Shown here: piece after piece, positions 18,807 through 27,427 of the stretch
Position numbering within the stretch: the stretch's first letter is position 1
Layout: each line of letters begins with the position of its first letter
Source of the DNA: DATDAH01 sp963725155
Lineage (GTDB): Bacteria; Actinomycetota; Acidimicrobiia; Acidimicrobiales; DATDAH01
DNA: 64,000 nucleotides
Direction of reading: 5' to 3'
Assembly (NCBI GenBank): GCA_963725155.1
Contig: CAVRXU010000009.1
Span: forward strand, 86,623 to 150,622
Notes under the pieces: generated by a model
What the model was told of the DNA's origin: nothing
The model's database searches: none
The model's input: only the letters and a program-made list of their open reading frames with translations
Made by a program: the position numbers and the translations under genes

Positions 18807-20218
18807 GCCCGCAGCCTCACGACGAGACGGCTGTCGGCCCGCTGCCTGAGCTCGTCGACCCCGGTGGCGATGGCGGTGGCCAGAAGGCCGACGTCGGGGG
18901 CGGTGTCCTTGTCACCGGTCACGCCGAAGGCGAGCTGCCCGTTGTAGGAGAGGATCGCCGTGCCCACTCGGACGCCGTGGGTGATCGGCACGTACGGGCG
19001 GTACTCGAGCATCTCGCGGCCCAGGCAGTAGAGGGGGAGCTGCGGACCGGGCACGTTCGTGGTCACCGTGCTCACCGACCGCTGTGGGAGTTGGTGCATG
19101 ACGCGCACGGCCAGGCGACTGCCGGTCTCCATGAGCATCGGCGGAGCCAGGGCGCCGAGGGTCATCAACGCCTCGCCGGCCTCGGCCATGTGTGAGCCCT
19201 TGAGATCAGCCATCTGTTCGCGCACGGACGCCAACCGTTCGACGGGGTCGGCCAGGTGCACCGGGAGCTCGCAGAGGATGGCGGAGACCTGATTGTCGAG
19301 CACGCCCTCGGTGCTCTCGCTGCGCACCGACACGGGGACCAGGGTCCGGACGACGGCGACGTCGGGATCCTCCCCCCGGGACAGCAGCAGCTCGCGATAT
19401 CCGCCGCTCACCGCGCCCAGCACGACGTCGTTCACGGTGCCGCCGAACGCCTCGCGGACCGTCTTGACGTCGGCGAGGGACACCGAGGAGTGCGCCCAGG
19501 TCCGGTTGGGCCCGATGCTGCCCTCGATCGACAGCGGCTCGGTGGTGGAGAGATGACGGCCGAAGCGCACCAGTCCCTGCCCGGTGCGGGTGAGCGAACG
19601 CACCGAGCCCACCGGGTCAGTCAGCAGACCGGGCAACCGCCGGGCCAGGGCGCCGGCGTCACCGGCGAGACCGGCCCAGGCGTTGACGACTCTGGCCGCG
19701 GCCGATGGTTCGAGCTCCGGCTGCCAGGGCTCCGGGGCGGGGAGGTCCACGTCGCGTTCGACGTCGAGCAGGACGCCCAGCAGAGCGACCCCGGACACGC
19801 CGTCGACCATGCAGTGATGGATCTTGAAGATGAGCGACCACCGACCGTCAGGGAGGCCCTCCACCAGGACGGTCTCCCAGAGGGGGCGTGCTCGATCGAG
19901 GGGTTGGGACATGAGCTCGGCCATCAGCCCGCTGAGCGTCGCGTCGTCGCCCGGTGCCGGAAGGGCCACGTGGCGCAGGTGGTAGCTGAGGTCGAAGTTC
20001 TGGTCGTCCACCCACACCGGCCGCCCGAGCTCGAGGGGCACCGAACGCACCCGCTGGCGATACCGGGGGATCAGGTGGAGCTTCGAGCGGACCAGTTCCT
20101 CCAGGGCCTCAGCGGAGGGCGCTGGACCTTCGAACACGGAGACACCGGCGATGTGCATGTGGGCGATGCCGTCTTCGAGATGGAGGAACTCGGCATCGAG
20201 AGGGCTGAGACGGTCCAT
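18725..20218 (-). CDS. Wax ester synthase/diacylglycerol acyltransferase (WS/DGAT), copy 1
   Basis: About 497 residues. The start MDRLSPLDAEFLHLEDGIAH is canonical, and the catalytic HHxxxDG reads HHCMVDGVSG near residue 133. Later motifs are GTVNDVVLGAVSGGYRELLL and NVPGPQLPLYCLG. It transfers acyl-CoA to fatty alcohol or diacylglycerol, making storage wax ester or triacylglycerol at the membrane surface. ATG 20218 is preferred to the TTG at 20227, which sits too close to the AGGAAGG. The last 27 codons run across the convergent DUF47 gene, so the tail (VVRLRAQASLTTEYQ onward) may be an extension after loss of the original stop. Confidence 0.9.
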   Translation of the reverse strand: MDRLSPLDAEFLHLEDGIAHMHIAGVSVFEGPAPSAEALEELVRSKLHLIPRYRQRVRSVPLELGRPVWVDDQNFDLSYHLRHVALPAPGDDATLSGLMAELMSQPLDRARPLWETVLVEGLPDGRWSLIFKIHHCMVDGVSGVALLGVLLDVERDVDLPAPEPWQPELEPSAAARVVNAWAGLAGDAGALARRLPGLLTDPVGSVRSLTRTGQGLVRFGRHLSTTEPLSIEGSIGPNRTWAHSSVSLADVKTVREAFGGTVNDVVLGAVSGGYRELLLSRGEDPDVAVVRTLVPVSVRSESTEGVLDNQVSAILCELPVHLADPVERLASVREQMADLKGSHMAEAGEALMTLGALAPPMLMETGSRLAVRVMHQLPQRSVSTVTTNVPGPQLPLYCLGREMLEYRPYVPITHGVRVGTAILSYNGQLAFGVTGDKDTAPDVGLLATAIATGVDELRQRADSRLVVRLRAQASLTTEYQTRSAARTTSSPMRAQRR

Positions 20219-20347
20219 GGTTGTCAAGCCTTCCTACGCGCGGTCGGCAAGGGCGAGCACGTCGCTGAACCCTGCTCCGGTTCCTCATCCAAGGATGACC
20301 CCTCTCGCCGCTGGTGACGAGGGCACTAGGTCCCGACCTGTGGAGGA

Positions 20348-21733
20348 TCAGGCGTCGACCTCGACCAGGTAGGGCTGGTCGCTGTCCTCGCCGCAGTCAT
20401 AACCCTCGTCCGGGGCGAAGCGGGTGAACTCGCCGTCCTGGACCTGGAGGACGATCGTGCAGGGCGTGGGCTCATTGGATCCAGGCTCGGTCGGCGCGTG
20501 CAGCCCACCGCCGGTCCAGGCCGTGGTCGAGGCCGCCTCCTCCAGGACGCAACTCCGCGTGAGGTCGTCAGCCCGGTCGCAGTCTCGGGCCGACTGGGCG
20601 AAGAGCAGCCAGGCGGACATGGCCTGGACCCCGAGTTCAGCGACCTTGCCCCCCTGGGCCTCCAGGAGGTCCAGGTACTGCTGGGTGGCGGGGTTCTGGT
20701 CCGCCTCCTCGAAGGGCCAGAAGACCGTGCGCACGAACACCCCGTCCGCCGAGGCCCCCGCCGCCTCGACCCAGCCCTCGTCGTAGAGATTGGTCTCCAT
20801 GAGCATCAGCTCTGGCCGGTAGCCGACCTCGTCCATGGCCTGCGTGAGCAGCGCGAAGTTCTCGCCCTCGCCGACGTAGTGCAGGAACTGGACCTGGTCC
20901 CGGTCCAGGGCGGCGGCGAAGAGGCCCCAGTTCGACTCGCCGAGGAGGTTGAAGGAGGACTCGTGGACGAACCTGAAGCCGACCTGTTCGAGCGCGTCGA
21001 CGGCTTGGTCCTTCCGGAAGATGAGCGTGTCCAGGTCGCCGTAGACGATGCCGGCCCGCTCCCGGGCGGCCGGGTCGGTCTCGCCCACCATCAGGAAGGC
21101 GCCGACCTGAAAGCGGTCGGCGGCGTTGGGGACCGGCTGGACCGAGCGGACCTCGATGGGGTCCTGGCCGGCCAGACCGGCCTTCTCCGGGGTGACCGAG
21201 AACCCGGCGATGTCGATCAGATCACACGCCGCGCCGGTGGAGGTCCAGAAGTTGTCCTGGACCGCGCCGGACCCGACGATGGCGAAGTCCTGACGACAGG
21301 CCTCGGCCATGACGGGCTGGTACTCGGTGACGGCGGCGTCATGCAGGTTCAGGTCAAGCTGCTTGCCGTTGATGCCACCCGCGGCATTGCACCACTCGAC
21401 GAAGGCCTCGGCTGCGTCGAAGATCTCCTGGTTGAGGCCGGGGCGGCCCTCGAAGCCCGGATCGGCCACGGTGCCCAGGGTGATGGTGTCCTCGGTGATC
21501 CCCTGGACCTCGTCGGGTCCGGCGTCCGGGACGGTGCCGCCGCCCTCATTGGGGCCGCACACCCCGGCCAGGTCGCCGAAGTCACCGGCGCCACCTCCGC
21601 CCTCTGCCTCGACCGTGGCCGCCGTTTCGGCTCCCAGCCCGCCCGACTCGTCCACGCCGCGGTCGCTCGAGCAGCCGGCGGCGAGCAACGCCCCGACGGC
21701 GGCCACCGCGAGCACGAGCCGCCTCGGCCTCAT
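20348..21733 (-). CDS. Branched-chain amino acid ABC transporter-type solute-binding lipoprotein
   Basis: 461 residues with a lipoprotein signal peptide (RLVLAVAAVGALLAAGCSSD; lipobox AAGC). The mature protein has the periplasmic-binding type 1 fold of Leu/Ile/Val-binding proteins (TITLGTVADPGFEGRPGLN, FVEWCNAAGGINGKQLDLNL, YRPELMLMETNLYDEG). Cys pairs such as CRQDFAIVGSGAVQ and CDLID may form disulfides. No permease or ATPase is encoded nearby, so it is an orphan; it may serve a transporter elsewhere or act as a sensor. It follows the CBS-domain gene by 26 bp and could be co-transcribed with it. Confidence 0.85.
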   Translation of the reverse strand: MRPRRLVLAVAAVGALLAAGCSSDRGVDESGGLGAETAATVEAEGGGGAGDFGDLAGVCGPNEGGGTVPDAGPDEVQGITEDTITLGTVADPGFEGRPGLNQEIFDAAEAFVEWCNAAGGINGKQLDLNLHDAAVTEYQPVMAEACRQDFAIVGSGAVQDNFWTSTGAACDLIDIAGFSVTPEKAGLAGQDPIEVRSVQPVPNAADRFQVGAFLMVGETDPAARERAGIVYGDLDTLIFRKDQAVDALEQVGFRFVHESSFNLLGESNWGLFAAALDRDQVQFLHYVGEGENFALLTQAMDEVGYRPELMLMETNLYDEGWVEAAGASADGVFVRTVFWPFEEADQNPATQQYLDLLEAQGGKVAELGVQAMSAWLLFAQSARDCDRADDLTRSCVLEEAASTTAWTGGGLHAPTEPGSNEPTPCTIVLQVQDGEFTRFAPDEGYDCGEDSDQPYLVEVDA

Positions 21734-21759
21734 GGATCCGTCCGTCTCGGGTCGGGCCG

Positions 21760-22206
21760 TCAGGGGACGGCGGGAACCGGGGCGTCGTGGTGACCGAAGA
21801 GCACCTCGGCGGTCACCGGCCGGGCCAGGTCGGCCAGGTCCGCGGCGAGGTCGACGAGCAGGTCGTCGATGGTGATCATCCCTACGAAGCGGTCGTCGCG
21901 CACGACCGCGACGCGGCGCACGGCGTGGGTGCGGAACAGGGTGAAGGCGCCGTGCAGGTCGGCCTCCGCGGCAATGGTCACGACCGGCGAGCTCATCACC
22001 GAATCGACCCGGGCGTCAGGCGACAGCCGGGCGGCCATGCCCCGGCGCACCAGATCACGGTCGGTCACGATGCCGACCAGCTCCTCGCCGTCGACCACCG
22101 CCAGTGACCCGACGGCCGCCACCTCCATGATCTTGGCCGCATGGGTGATGGTGCGGTCCGGGGCGATGCCGACGCCAGAACGGCGGATGCCGTCGATCGT
22201 TCTCAT
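21760..22206 (-). CDS. CBS-domain pair protein
   Basis: About 148 residues from ATG 22206, made of two CBS motifs. The first is VAAVGSLAVVDGEELVGIVT with DRDLVRRG, the second HAVRRVAVVRDDRFVGMITI with DDLL. CBS pairs bind adenine nucleotides and sense energy status. Size and layout resemble mycobacterial hypoxic response protein 1. The gene lies 29 bp downstream of the DUF1918 gene, just beyond the hydrogenase cluster, so a low-oxygen or energy-stress role is plausible but inferred. Confidence 0.88.
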   Translation of the reverse strand: MRTIDGIRRSGVGIAPDRTITHAAKIMEVAAVGSLAVVDGEELVGIVTDRDLVRRGMAARLSPDARVDSVMSSPVVTIAAEADLHGAFTLFRTHAVRRVAVVRDDRFVGMITIDDLLVDLAADLADLARPVTAEVLFGHHDAPVPAVP

Positions 22207-22235
22207 GGTGAACTCCTGTCTCGATGGCGTCGGGC

Positions 22236-22436
22236 TCAGCCCGACGACTTCCGGTAGTGCTTGACGGACGCGTCGGAGCCGGGGAAGAAGAGGCTCTCGT
22301 GCTCGCTGTCCTCCCACTGGACGAGGTACGGCGGTCCGCCGTCCTTGCCCTGGACTTCCAGGATCTTGCAGTCCCGTTCCGGCTCACCGACGCGGTGGCC
22401 GCGGATCACGATTCGATCTCCCACACTGGCGCGCAT
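22236..22436 (-). CDS. DUF1918 family small protein
   Basis: 66 residues from ATG 22436: MRASVGDRIVIRGHRVGEPE, then CKILEVQGKDGGPPYLVQWE and HESLFFPGSDA. This is the SH3-like beta-barrel pattern of DUF1918 proteins, small single-domain actinobacterial proteins of unknown function. The frame extends upstream to 22517 without family-like sequence. It precedes the CBS gene and follows the hydrogenase operon by 108 bp, possibly as part of the same transcript. Confidence 0.83.
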   Translation of the reverse strand: MRASVGDRIVIRGHRVGEPERDCKILEVQGKDGGPPYLVQWEDSEHESLFFPGSDASVKHYRKSSG

Positions 22437-22544
22437 CACGTCGCTCCTCGTCTCCGGGGTCCGGGTCGGGACCCATGGTCCTCCCTCCGTGCTGACGGCG
22501 ACAGGGCCGAACGTCACGATCGGTCGGGGTGACCCCCCGAGGTC

Positions 22545-23309
22545 TCAGGAGAGGATTGCTGCCGGTCCAGGGCGGAGGTCGTGGTTGACGAGGTCGAGCT
22601 GGCGCCGGGTCGCGGCCCGGAGGCAGCCGAGGCGGCGTTCGTCGAGACGGTCGCACGCCCAGTCCCAGTGGAGCGCGGCCCAGTCGCCTGGGCGCCATCC
22701 GGCCACGAAGCCCGCATGGCCTTCGGCGATCCGAACCTCCTCGACCCGGGCGGTGCCGAGCTCGAGGCGGCCGTCCCGCCAGACCAGAGGTCTGCTGCGC
22801 ACCTGCGCGTGGTCGGACTCGACCGCGACGAGTCGCCCCCAGCGGATCCGGCACTGGTCGAGTACCCGGAGGGGCTCGTCGACGACGCCGCGGCGAAGCA
22901 GGCCGATCCACGGGTACACGCTGAGCACGTGGAAGGCGTGAGTGGGGACACCGCCCGCCTCGATGGCGGCGGCCACCTGCGACCACGCCACGCCCGTGCG
23001 GTCCCGGAACCGGTCGCGGAGATGCCAGCCGAACTCGGACCGCGTGACCCGGCCGGTGAGATCGTTCCCCAACCAGTAGGCCTCTACGACGCGAAGGTCG
23101 AGGGGGTCGTCCACCCCGGCACTGCCGGCGATCAGCTCGAGGTACGGCCACGCCCCCTCGAACTGCCGGGCGAGGTCGACCAGGCCGGCGTCGGCGTGCC
23201 CCGAGGTCCCGTACTCCAGCAGGGCCAGGTGGTCGTCGGGACCGCAGTACCCGAGCGCGTTGGGGGGGTAGGCGAAGCGCGTGAAGAGGACCGCCCCTTC
23301 GGCGGTCAC
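22545..23309 (-). CDS. Hydrogenase-cluster protein, DUF6390-like
   Basis: About 254 residues. GTG 23309 is the start, because it overlaps the hypC stop (GTGA) and begins the conserved-looking VLFTRFAYPPNALGYCGPDD. The protein is Trp- and Arg-rich (AWPYLELIAGSAG, DPLDLRVVEAYWLGNDL, GWRPGDWAALHWDW). It has no metal-binding Cys cluster or membrane segment. Proteins like this accompany group 3b-type hydrogenase genes in actinobacteria; I believe the family is DUF6390, though I cannot check. Tight coupling to hypC and the protease suggests a role in maturing or assembling this hydrogenase. Confidence 0.7.
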   Translation of the reverse strand: MTAEGAVLFTRFAYPPNALGYCGPDDHLALLEYGTSGHADAGLVDLARQFEGAWPYLELIAGSAGVDDPLDLRVVEAYWLGNDLTGRVTRSEFGWHLRDRFRDRTGVAWSQVAAAIEAGGVPTHAFHVLSVYPWIGLLRRGVVDEPLRVLDQCRIRWGRLVAVESDHAQVRSRPLVWRDGRLELGTARVEEVRIAEGHAGFVAGWRPGDWAALHWDWACDRLDERRLGCLRAATRRQLDLVNHDLRPGPAAILS

Positions 23310-23551
23310 GATTGGGGCACTCCTCTTTGCAGGTCGTCGAGCATGTCGGTCAGCACGGTGGCGGCCTCCTCGTCGATGATCTCGACGGCGAGGCCGGTGT
23401 GGATCAGCACCCACTCATCCGGCTCCGGCGGACGGTCCTCCAGCACCAGCACCGCGAGCGAGACCGAGCGGTGGGACCCACCCACCTCGACCACGGCCTG
23501 GGCGCCGTCGGCACTCACCGAAACGACCCGACCGGCGCTACTGAGGCACAT
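23306..23551 (-). CDS. hypC: Hydrogenase maturation chaperone HypC
   Basis: 81 residues starting MCLSSAGRVVSV, with the invariant second-position Cys that carries the Fe(CN)2CO precursor with HypD. The OB-like barrel pattern continues (VVEVGGSHRSVSLAVLVLED, then EWVLIHTGLAVEIIDEEAA). It delivers the iron centre to the large subunit. It overlaps the protease gene by 14 bp and the DUF6390-like gene by 4 bp. The other general maturation genes (hypA, B, D, E, F) are not in this window. Confidence 0.92.
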   Translation of the reverse strand: MCLSSAGRVVSVSADGAQAVVEVGGSHRSVSLAVLVLEDRPPEPDEWVLIHTGLAVEIIDEEAATVLTDMLDDLQRGVPQS

Positions 23552-24020
23552 CCGCGTCCCTCATGGCGCGCACCTCAGTCAGGACGCGCTGGGCGACGTC
23601 GTCGATCACGGCCGCCACCGCCTGCGTGAGCCCTGGGCCCTCGCTGAACGTCTGACCCTCGATGCCGAGCACGACCAGATGTGGTGGCAGCCGGTCCAAG
23701 GCCTGGCCGAGGCCGACCGCCGCCGCCAGGCCCGCCCCGTGGCTGCTCGTCCCCGGCCGCCAGGGCGGGAACGCCCCGGACCCAGGCCTGACCTCGAAGC
23801 GGTGCACGGTCCCGGCACGGGCGTCGGAGCGCACGGCGTCGACGACCACGGCGGCGTCGGCGCCCGTCCACGCGTCCAAGAGCCGCGCCGGCTCGCCATC
23901 GACCTCCACGACCGGAACCCCTTCGGGGAGGCCGTCGGCCGCACGGCGCACCACTTCGAGCCCCACCCCGTCGTCATGCCGGAACGGGTTGCCCACGCCG
24001 ATCACCGCGACGACGCTCAT
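23538..24020 (-). CDS. [NiFe]-hydrogenase maturation protease
   Basis: 160 residues from ATG 24020. The N-terminal motif VIGVGNPFRHDDGVGLEVVR carries the first nickel-recognising Asp, and a second acidic residue is in VVVDAVRSDA. TSSHGAGLAAAVGLG contains the conserved His. It clips the C-terminal peptide of the large subunit after nickel is inserted. The substrate is encoded immediately upstream, with an ATGA overlap, and still carries a nine-residue tail after its last His. Confidence 0.92.
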   Translation of the reverse strand: MSVVAVIGVGNPFRHDDGVGLEVVRRAADGLPEGVPVVEVDGEPARLLDAWTGADAAVVVDAVRSDARAGTVHRFEVRPGSGAFPPWRPGTSSHGAGLAAAVGLGQALDRLPPHLVVLGIEGQTFSEGPGLTQAVAAVIDDVAQRVLTEVRAMRDADVPQ

Positions 24021-25321
24021 GCCCGGTCCACGGTGACGTCGAGGAAGTGGGTCGCGCACGAGATGCACGGATCGTGGTTGCGGATGACCTGTTCGCACCT
24101 GTGGCCCAACTCGTCGTCAGGGAGGTCGAGGTGGCCCTCGACGAAGTGGAACAGGTCGTGTTCGATGGTCGGCTGGTTCTGCGACGTGGGGGGCACGATG
24201 CGGGCGTCCACGATCACGCCGTCAGCGTCGATCTCGTACCGGTGATAGAGCAGGCCCCGGGGCGCCTCGGTGACGCCGTGCCCGACCCCCGCGACCGGCT
24301 CCACGTCGATCGCCGGCCGGTCGGGCGGCTCGTATCCCTCGATGATGGCGATGGCCTCCTCGCACGCGTGCACCACCTCGACGGCCCGGATCACGATGCT
24401 GCGAAACGGATTTCGGGACTCCGGCCCGAGTCCGACCTCGCCCGCCGCGTCGCGGGCGCCGGCCGAGAGCTGGTCGAAGTTCAGACCGAATCGGGCTTGG
24501 GGGCCGACCAGGTAGTTGCCCCGCTCGAGCAGGTGGGCGTGCAGCGCCGTCGAGCGCGCGACGTGCTCCTCCTCGACGTGCTCGTCGAACTCGGCGGCGC
24601 CGATGTCGAGGCCGCGGCTCGAATGGATGCGGCCACCGATGACGGCGTACTCGTCCGGACGACGCAGAGCCACCAGCTCGTGGTCGTGCTCGAGGTCGGG
24701 GAACTCGAATCCGCCGACCCAGCGGACCGTCGCCAGAGCCAGGTCGCGGCCGCGAAGGAGGCGATCGCGGAGCGGCGCCAGCTCGCGCCGGGTGGGCACC
24801 CGGTAGAAGCCACCGACGCGGACGTTCACCGGGTGGATGGCCCGCCCGCCGAGCGTCTCCAGCAACTCGTTGCCGATCTTCTTGAGCGCCAGACCGTCCT
24901 CGACGACGACGCGGTGGTCGGCTGCCATCTCGATGGCTCCGTCGTAGCCGAGGAAATCGGGGGCGTGGAGCATGTAGATGTGCAGGGTGTGGCTCTCGAT
25001 CCACTCGCCGCAGTAGAGGAGACGGCGTAGGTCACGGAGCGGCCCTCCCACCTCGACCCCGCAGGCGTCCTCGATCGCCTCGCACGCGCTCATCTGGTAC
25101 GCCACCGGGCAGATCCCACAGATCCGGGCGGTGATGTCCGGCGGCTCGGTGAACCGGCGGCCACGGAGGAACGCCTCGAAGAAGCGGGGCGGCTCGTAGA
25201 TGCGGAGCTGCACGTCGGCGACGGCGCCGTCACGGATCTCGACGTGCATGGCGCCCTCGCCCTCGACCCGGGCGAGGGCATCGACCTTCATCGTCCGGCT
25301 GGCCGGCGCCCGGTGGGTCAT
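24017..25321 (-). CDS. hyhL: Group 3b [NiFe]-hydrogenase large (alpha) subunit
   Basis: 434 residues. The first nickel-ligand motif is ITARICGICPVAYQMSACEA near residue 65, and the second is DPCISCATHFLDV at the C-terminus, together supplying four Cys ligands. EPPRFFEAFLRGR upstream of the first motif is typical of group 3b cytoplasmic NADP-linked hydrogenases. After the terminal His, nine residues (FLDVTVDRA) remain for removal by the protease. The enzyme consumes H2 or evolves it to balance NADPH. The ATG overlaps the small-subunit stop (ATGA). Confidence 0.96.
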   Translation of the reverse strand: MTHRAPASRTMKVDALARVEGEGAMHVEIRDGAVADVQLRIYEPPRFFEAFLRGRRFTEPPDITARICGICPVAYQMSACEAIEDACGVEVGGPLRDLRRLLYCGEWIESHTLHIYMLHAPDFLGYDGAIEMAADHRVVVEDGLALKKIGNELLETLGGRAIHPVNVRVGGFYRVPTRRELAPLRDRLLRGRDLALATVRWVGGFEFPDLEHDHELVALRRPDEYAVIGGRIHSSRGLDIGAAEFDEHVEEEHVARSTALHAHLLERGNYLVGPQARFGLNFDQLSAGARDAAGEVGLGPESRNPFRSIVIRAVEVVHACEEAIAIIEGYEPPDRPAIDVEPVAGVGHGVTEAPRGLLYHRYEIDADGVIVDARIVPPTSQNQPTIEHDLFHFVEGHLDLPDDELGHRCEQVIRNHDPCISCATHFLDVTVDRA

Positions 25322-26121
25322 GACCCGCGCCGGACGGTGGGGGTCGGTAGCAGGACCTCACTCGTCGACCGGAAGTCATCCGCCCAGGCGTGGAAGGTGC
25401 GAAACACCCGGCCGACGTCGGCGTCCTCCATGCCGAGCCGGGTCAGCGCGGGCACGAGGGCCGCCGGCTGGGGTGTCTCCATGGGCCCGAAGCAGCCGTA
25501 GCAGCCACGGTGATAGCGGGGGCAGAGGGCGCCGCAGCCCGCGTGGGTGACGGGACCGAGGCAGGGCACCCCGCTGGCGACCATGACGCACACGTTCCCG
25601 GCGGCCTTGCACTCGAGGCACACGCTGTGCGCACTGACGGCGGGCGGCCGTCCGTGCAGGAAGGCGCTGATGACCTCCAGGAGCTGGCCGCGGTCGATCG
25701 GGCAGCCCTGCAGCTCGAAGTCCACGGCCACGTGCGCCGAGATCGGCGTCGAGCGGTCGAGGGTCGAGATGAAGCCGGGGTCGGCGTAGACGATGGCGAG
25801 GAACTCCTTCACGTCGCTGAAGTTCCGCAGCGCCTGGATGCCACCCGACGTGGCGCAGGCGCCGATGGTGACGAGGCGCTTGGACGCGGCCCGAATCTCG
25901 CGGATGCGTTCGCGGTCGGCGGGTGTGGTGATCGAGCCTTCGACGATCGACAGGTCATACGGACCGTCGGCCGTCGCGCTCGATGCCTCCAGGAAGTAGC
26001 CGATCTCCACGGCGCCGGCCACGTCGAGGAGCTCGTCCTCGCAGTCGAGCAGCGTCAACTGGCAGCCGTCGCAGGACGCGAACTTCCACACCGCCAGGCG
26101 CGGCTTGCCGTCGGAGCTCAT
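25318..26121 (-). CDS. hyhS: Group 3b [NiFe]-hydrogenase small (delta) subunit
   Basis: 267 residues. The N-terminal FASCDGCQLTLLD ligates the proximal [4Fe-4S] cluster with GACATSGG and the later PCLGPVTHAGCG. GCPIDRG and the C-terminal set (CLECKAAGNVC, CGALCPRYHRGCYGCFGP) give enough Cys for two more clusters. It passes electrons from the nickel site to the diaphorase-type subunits. There is no Tat signal, consistent with a cytoplasmic enzyme. It overlaps the genes on both sides by 4 bp. Confidence 0.95.
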   Translation of the reverse strand: MSSDGKPRLAVWKFASCDGCQLTLLDCEDELLDVAGAVEIGYFLEASSATADGPYDLSIVEGSITTPADRERIREIRAASKRLVTIGACATSGGIQALRNFSDVKEFLAIVYADPGFISTLDRSTPISAHVAVDFELQGCPIDRGQLLEVISAFLHGRPPAVSAHSVCLECKAAGNVCVMVASGVPCLGPVTHAGCGALCPRYHRGCYGCFGPMETPQPAALVPALTRLGMEDADVGRVFRTFHAWADDFRSTSEVLLPTPTVRRGS

Positions 26122-26966
26122 CGTTCCCGCACGGCCAGCAGAGGGGCGAGGTCAGGGTGGTCGAAGACGGGCCCGTCGAGGCAGATGAAGCGTCCTCCGA
26201 GTTGGCAGTGACCGCAGTGTCCGATGGCGCACTGCATGTTGCGTTCCGCCGACAGCCTGATCGACCGGGCCGGGACGCCCCGATCGAGGAGCGCGTTGGC
26301 GGTGTAGCGCATCATGACCTCGGGGCCGCAGACCAACGCGACCGTCGACGCGGGCGAGACATCCGCCCGGCGGACCAGCTCGGTGACGAGGCCCACGTCG
26401 CCGGTCCAGCGATGGTCGGCGCCGCCCGGGGCGTAGTCGACCGTGATCTCCACCTGGAAGTCGGTCCGGTCGAGCCAGGCGTCGAGCTCGCCCCGAAAGA
26501 CGAGGTCGTCGGGCGACCGGGCGCCGACGAGCAGGGCGACCTTGCCGAACCGGTCCCGATGCTCCAGGGCCGAGTGGATGGCCAACCGAAGCGGTGCCAA
26601 CCCGATCCCACCGGCGACGATGAGCAGGTCGCCGCCGTGGGCCCGCTCGACCTCCCACTCGGTGCCGAAGGGTCCCCGCACCCCGACGACGTCGCCGACC
26701 GGGGCGTCGGTGAGTGTGGTCGTCGCCGGCCCCGCGGCGCGAATGGTGTGTTCGAGCAGGCCACCGGAAGGCCGTCCGCTGCTCGAGATCGGCACCTCCC
26801 CGACACCGAAGGCCCACAGCATGAAGAACTGCCCCGGCTTGGGAGGTTCCACCGCCCGGTCGATCGGGGCCATGGTGAGCGTGACCGTGTCCGCGGTCTC
26901 CCATCGCTTGGCGGTCACCCGGTACGGCACCGGTGTCATCGGCATCGACGGCGGCACGCTGCTCAA
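26118..26966 (-). CDS. hyhG: Group 3b hydrogenase gamma subunit (FAD/NAD(P)-binding, [2Fe-2S])
   Basis: 282 residues with the ferredoxin-reductase fold of sulfhydrogenase gamma and PyrK-like proteins. An FAD domain (PKPGQFFMLWAFGVGEVPIS) is followed by the NAD(P) domain (LLIVAGGIGLAPLRLAIHSA, VALVCGPEVMMRYTANALLD) and a C-terminal four-Cys [2Fe-2S] site (MQCAIGHCGHCQLGGRFIC). It exchanges electrons with NAD(P)H. A TTG start at 26966 overlaps the stop of the preceding gene (TTGA) and follows a perfect GGAGGTGA, making it the preferred start. Confidence 0.94.
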   Translation of the reverse strand: MSSVPPSMPMTPVPYRVTAKRWETADTVTLTMAPIDRAVEPPKPGQFFMLWAFGVGEVPISSSGRPSGGLLEHTIRAAGPATTTLTDAPVGDVVGVRGPFGTEWEVERAHGGDLLIVAGGIGLAPLRLAIHSALEHRDRFGKVALLVGARSPDDLVFRGELDAWLDRTDFQVEITVDYAPGGADHRWTGDVGLVTELVRRADVSPASTVALVCGPEVMMRYTANALLDRGVPARSIRLSAERNMQCAIGHCGHCQLGGRFICLDGPVFDHPDLAPLLAVRER

Positions 26967-27427
26967 GGCTCACCTCCGCCATAGAGGTCGACCAGTCGCA
27001 GGCGGGTGGCTTGAAGCCGCTCCACCAGCAGGGCGGCGAACCGCTGCACGAGGGCATAGCCCAGGCGGGGGTCGGCATCGCACTTCTGGCGCAGGCAGGT
27101 CGCGTCGAGCGCGACCGCCGCGGTGTCGGTCACCGCCACGGCGTCGAACTGCCACCTGAACGGCGGGAAGAGCCAGGAGGCCCCGAGCACCTCGCCCGCG
27201 CCGAGGGTGGCGATGACGATGGCGCCGGCATCGGGCACGTGCACCTCCAACGCCACCTTCCCCTCGCGAAGCACGTAGAAGTGCTCGGCGGGATCGGCTT
27301 CGGAGAACACCGTCGCCCCCGCCGGGAACCGCACGTTCTGGCCGCAGCCCGACAGAAACTCGATGTCGACCGGTTCGAGACCGGCGAAGAACTCGTGGTC
27401 GGCCAGCAGGTCGGCGATCGACTTCAT
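26963..27427 (-). CDS. Stand-alone cyclic nucleotide-binding domain protein in the hydrogenase operon
   Basis: 154 residues forming one Crp-type cyclic nucleotide-binding barrel (FFAGLEPVDIEFLSGCGQNV, AGATVFSEADPAEHFYVLRE, GAGEVLGASWLFPPFRWQFD) plus C-terminal helices. There is no helix-turn-helix and no membrane segment, so it is not a transcription factor of the Crp type. The phosphate-binding cassette, normally GE(I/L)xxxxxxxRxA, here reads GEVLGASWLFPPFRWQF, so ligand binding may be altered. It lies between the beta and gamma genes with 4-bp overlaps on both sides, pointing to a role inside the hydrogenase complex, perhaps allosteric control. Confidence 0.87.
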   Translation of the reverse strand: MKSIADLLADHEFFAGLEPVDIEFLSGCGQNVRFPAGATVFSEADPAEHFYVLREGKVALEVHVPDAGAIVIATLGAGEVLGASWLFPPFRWQFDAVAVTDTAAVALDATCLRQKCDADPRLGYALVQRFAALLVERLQATRLRLVDLYGGGEP

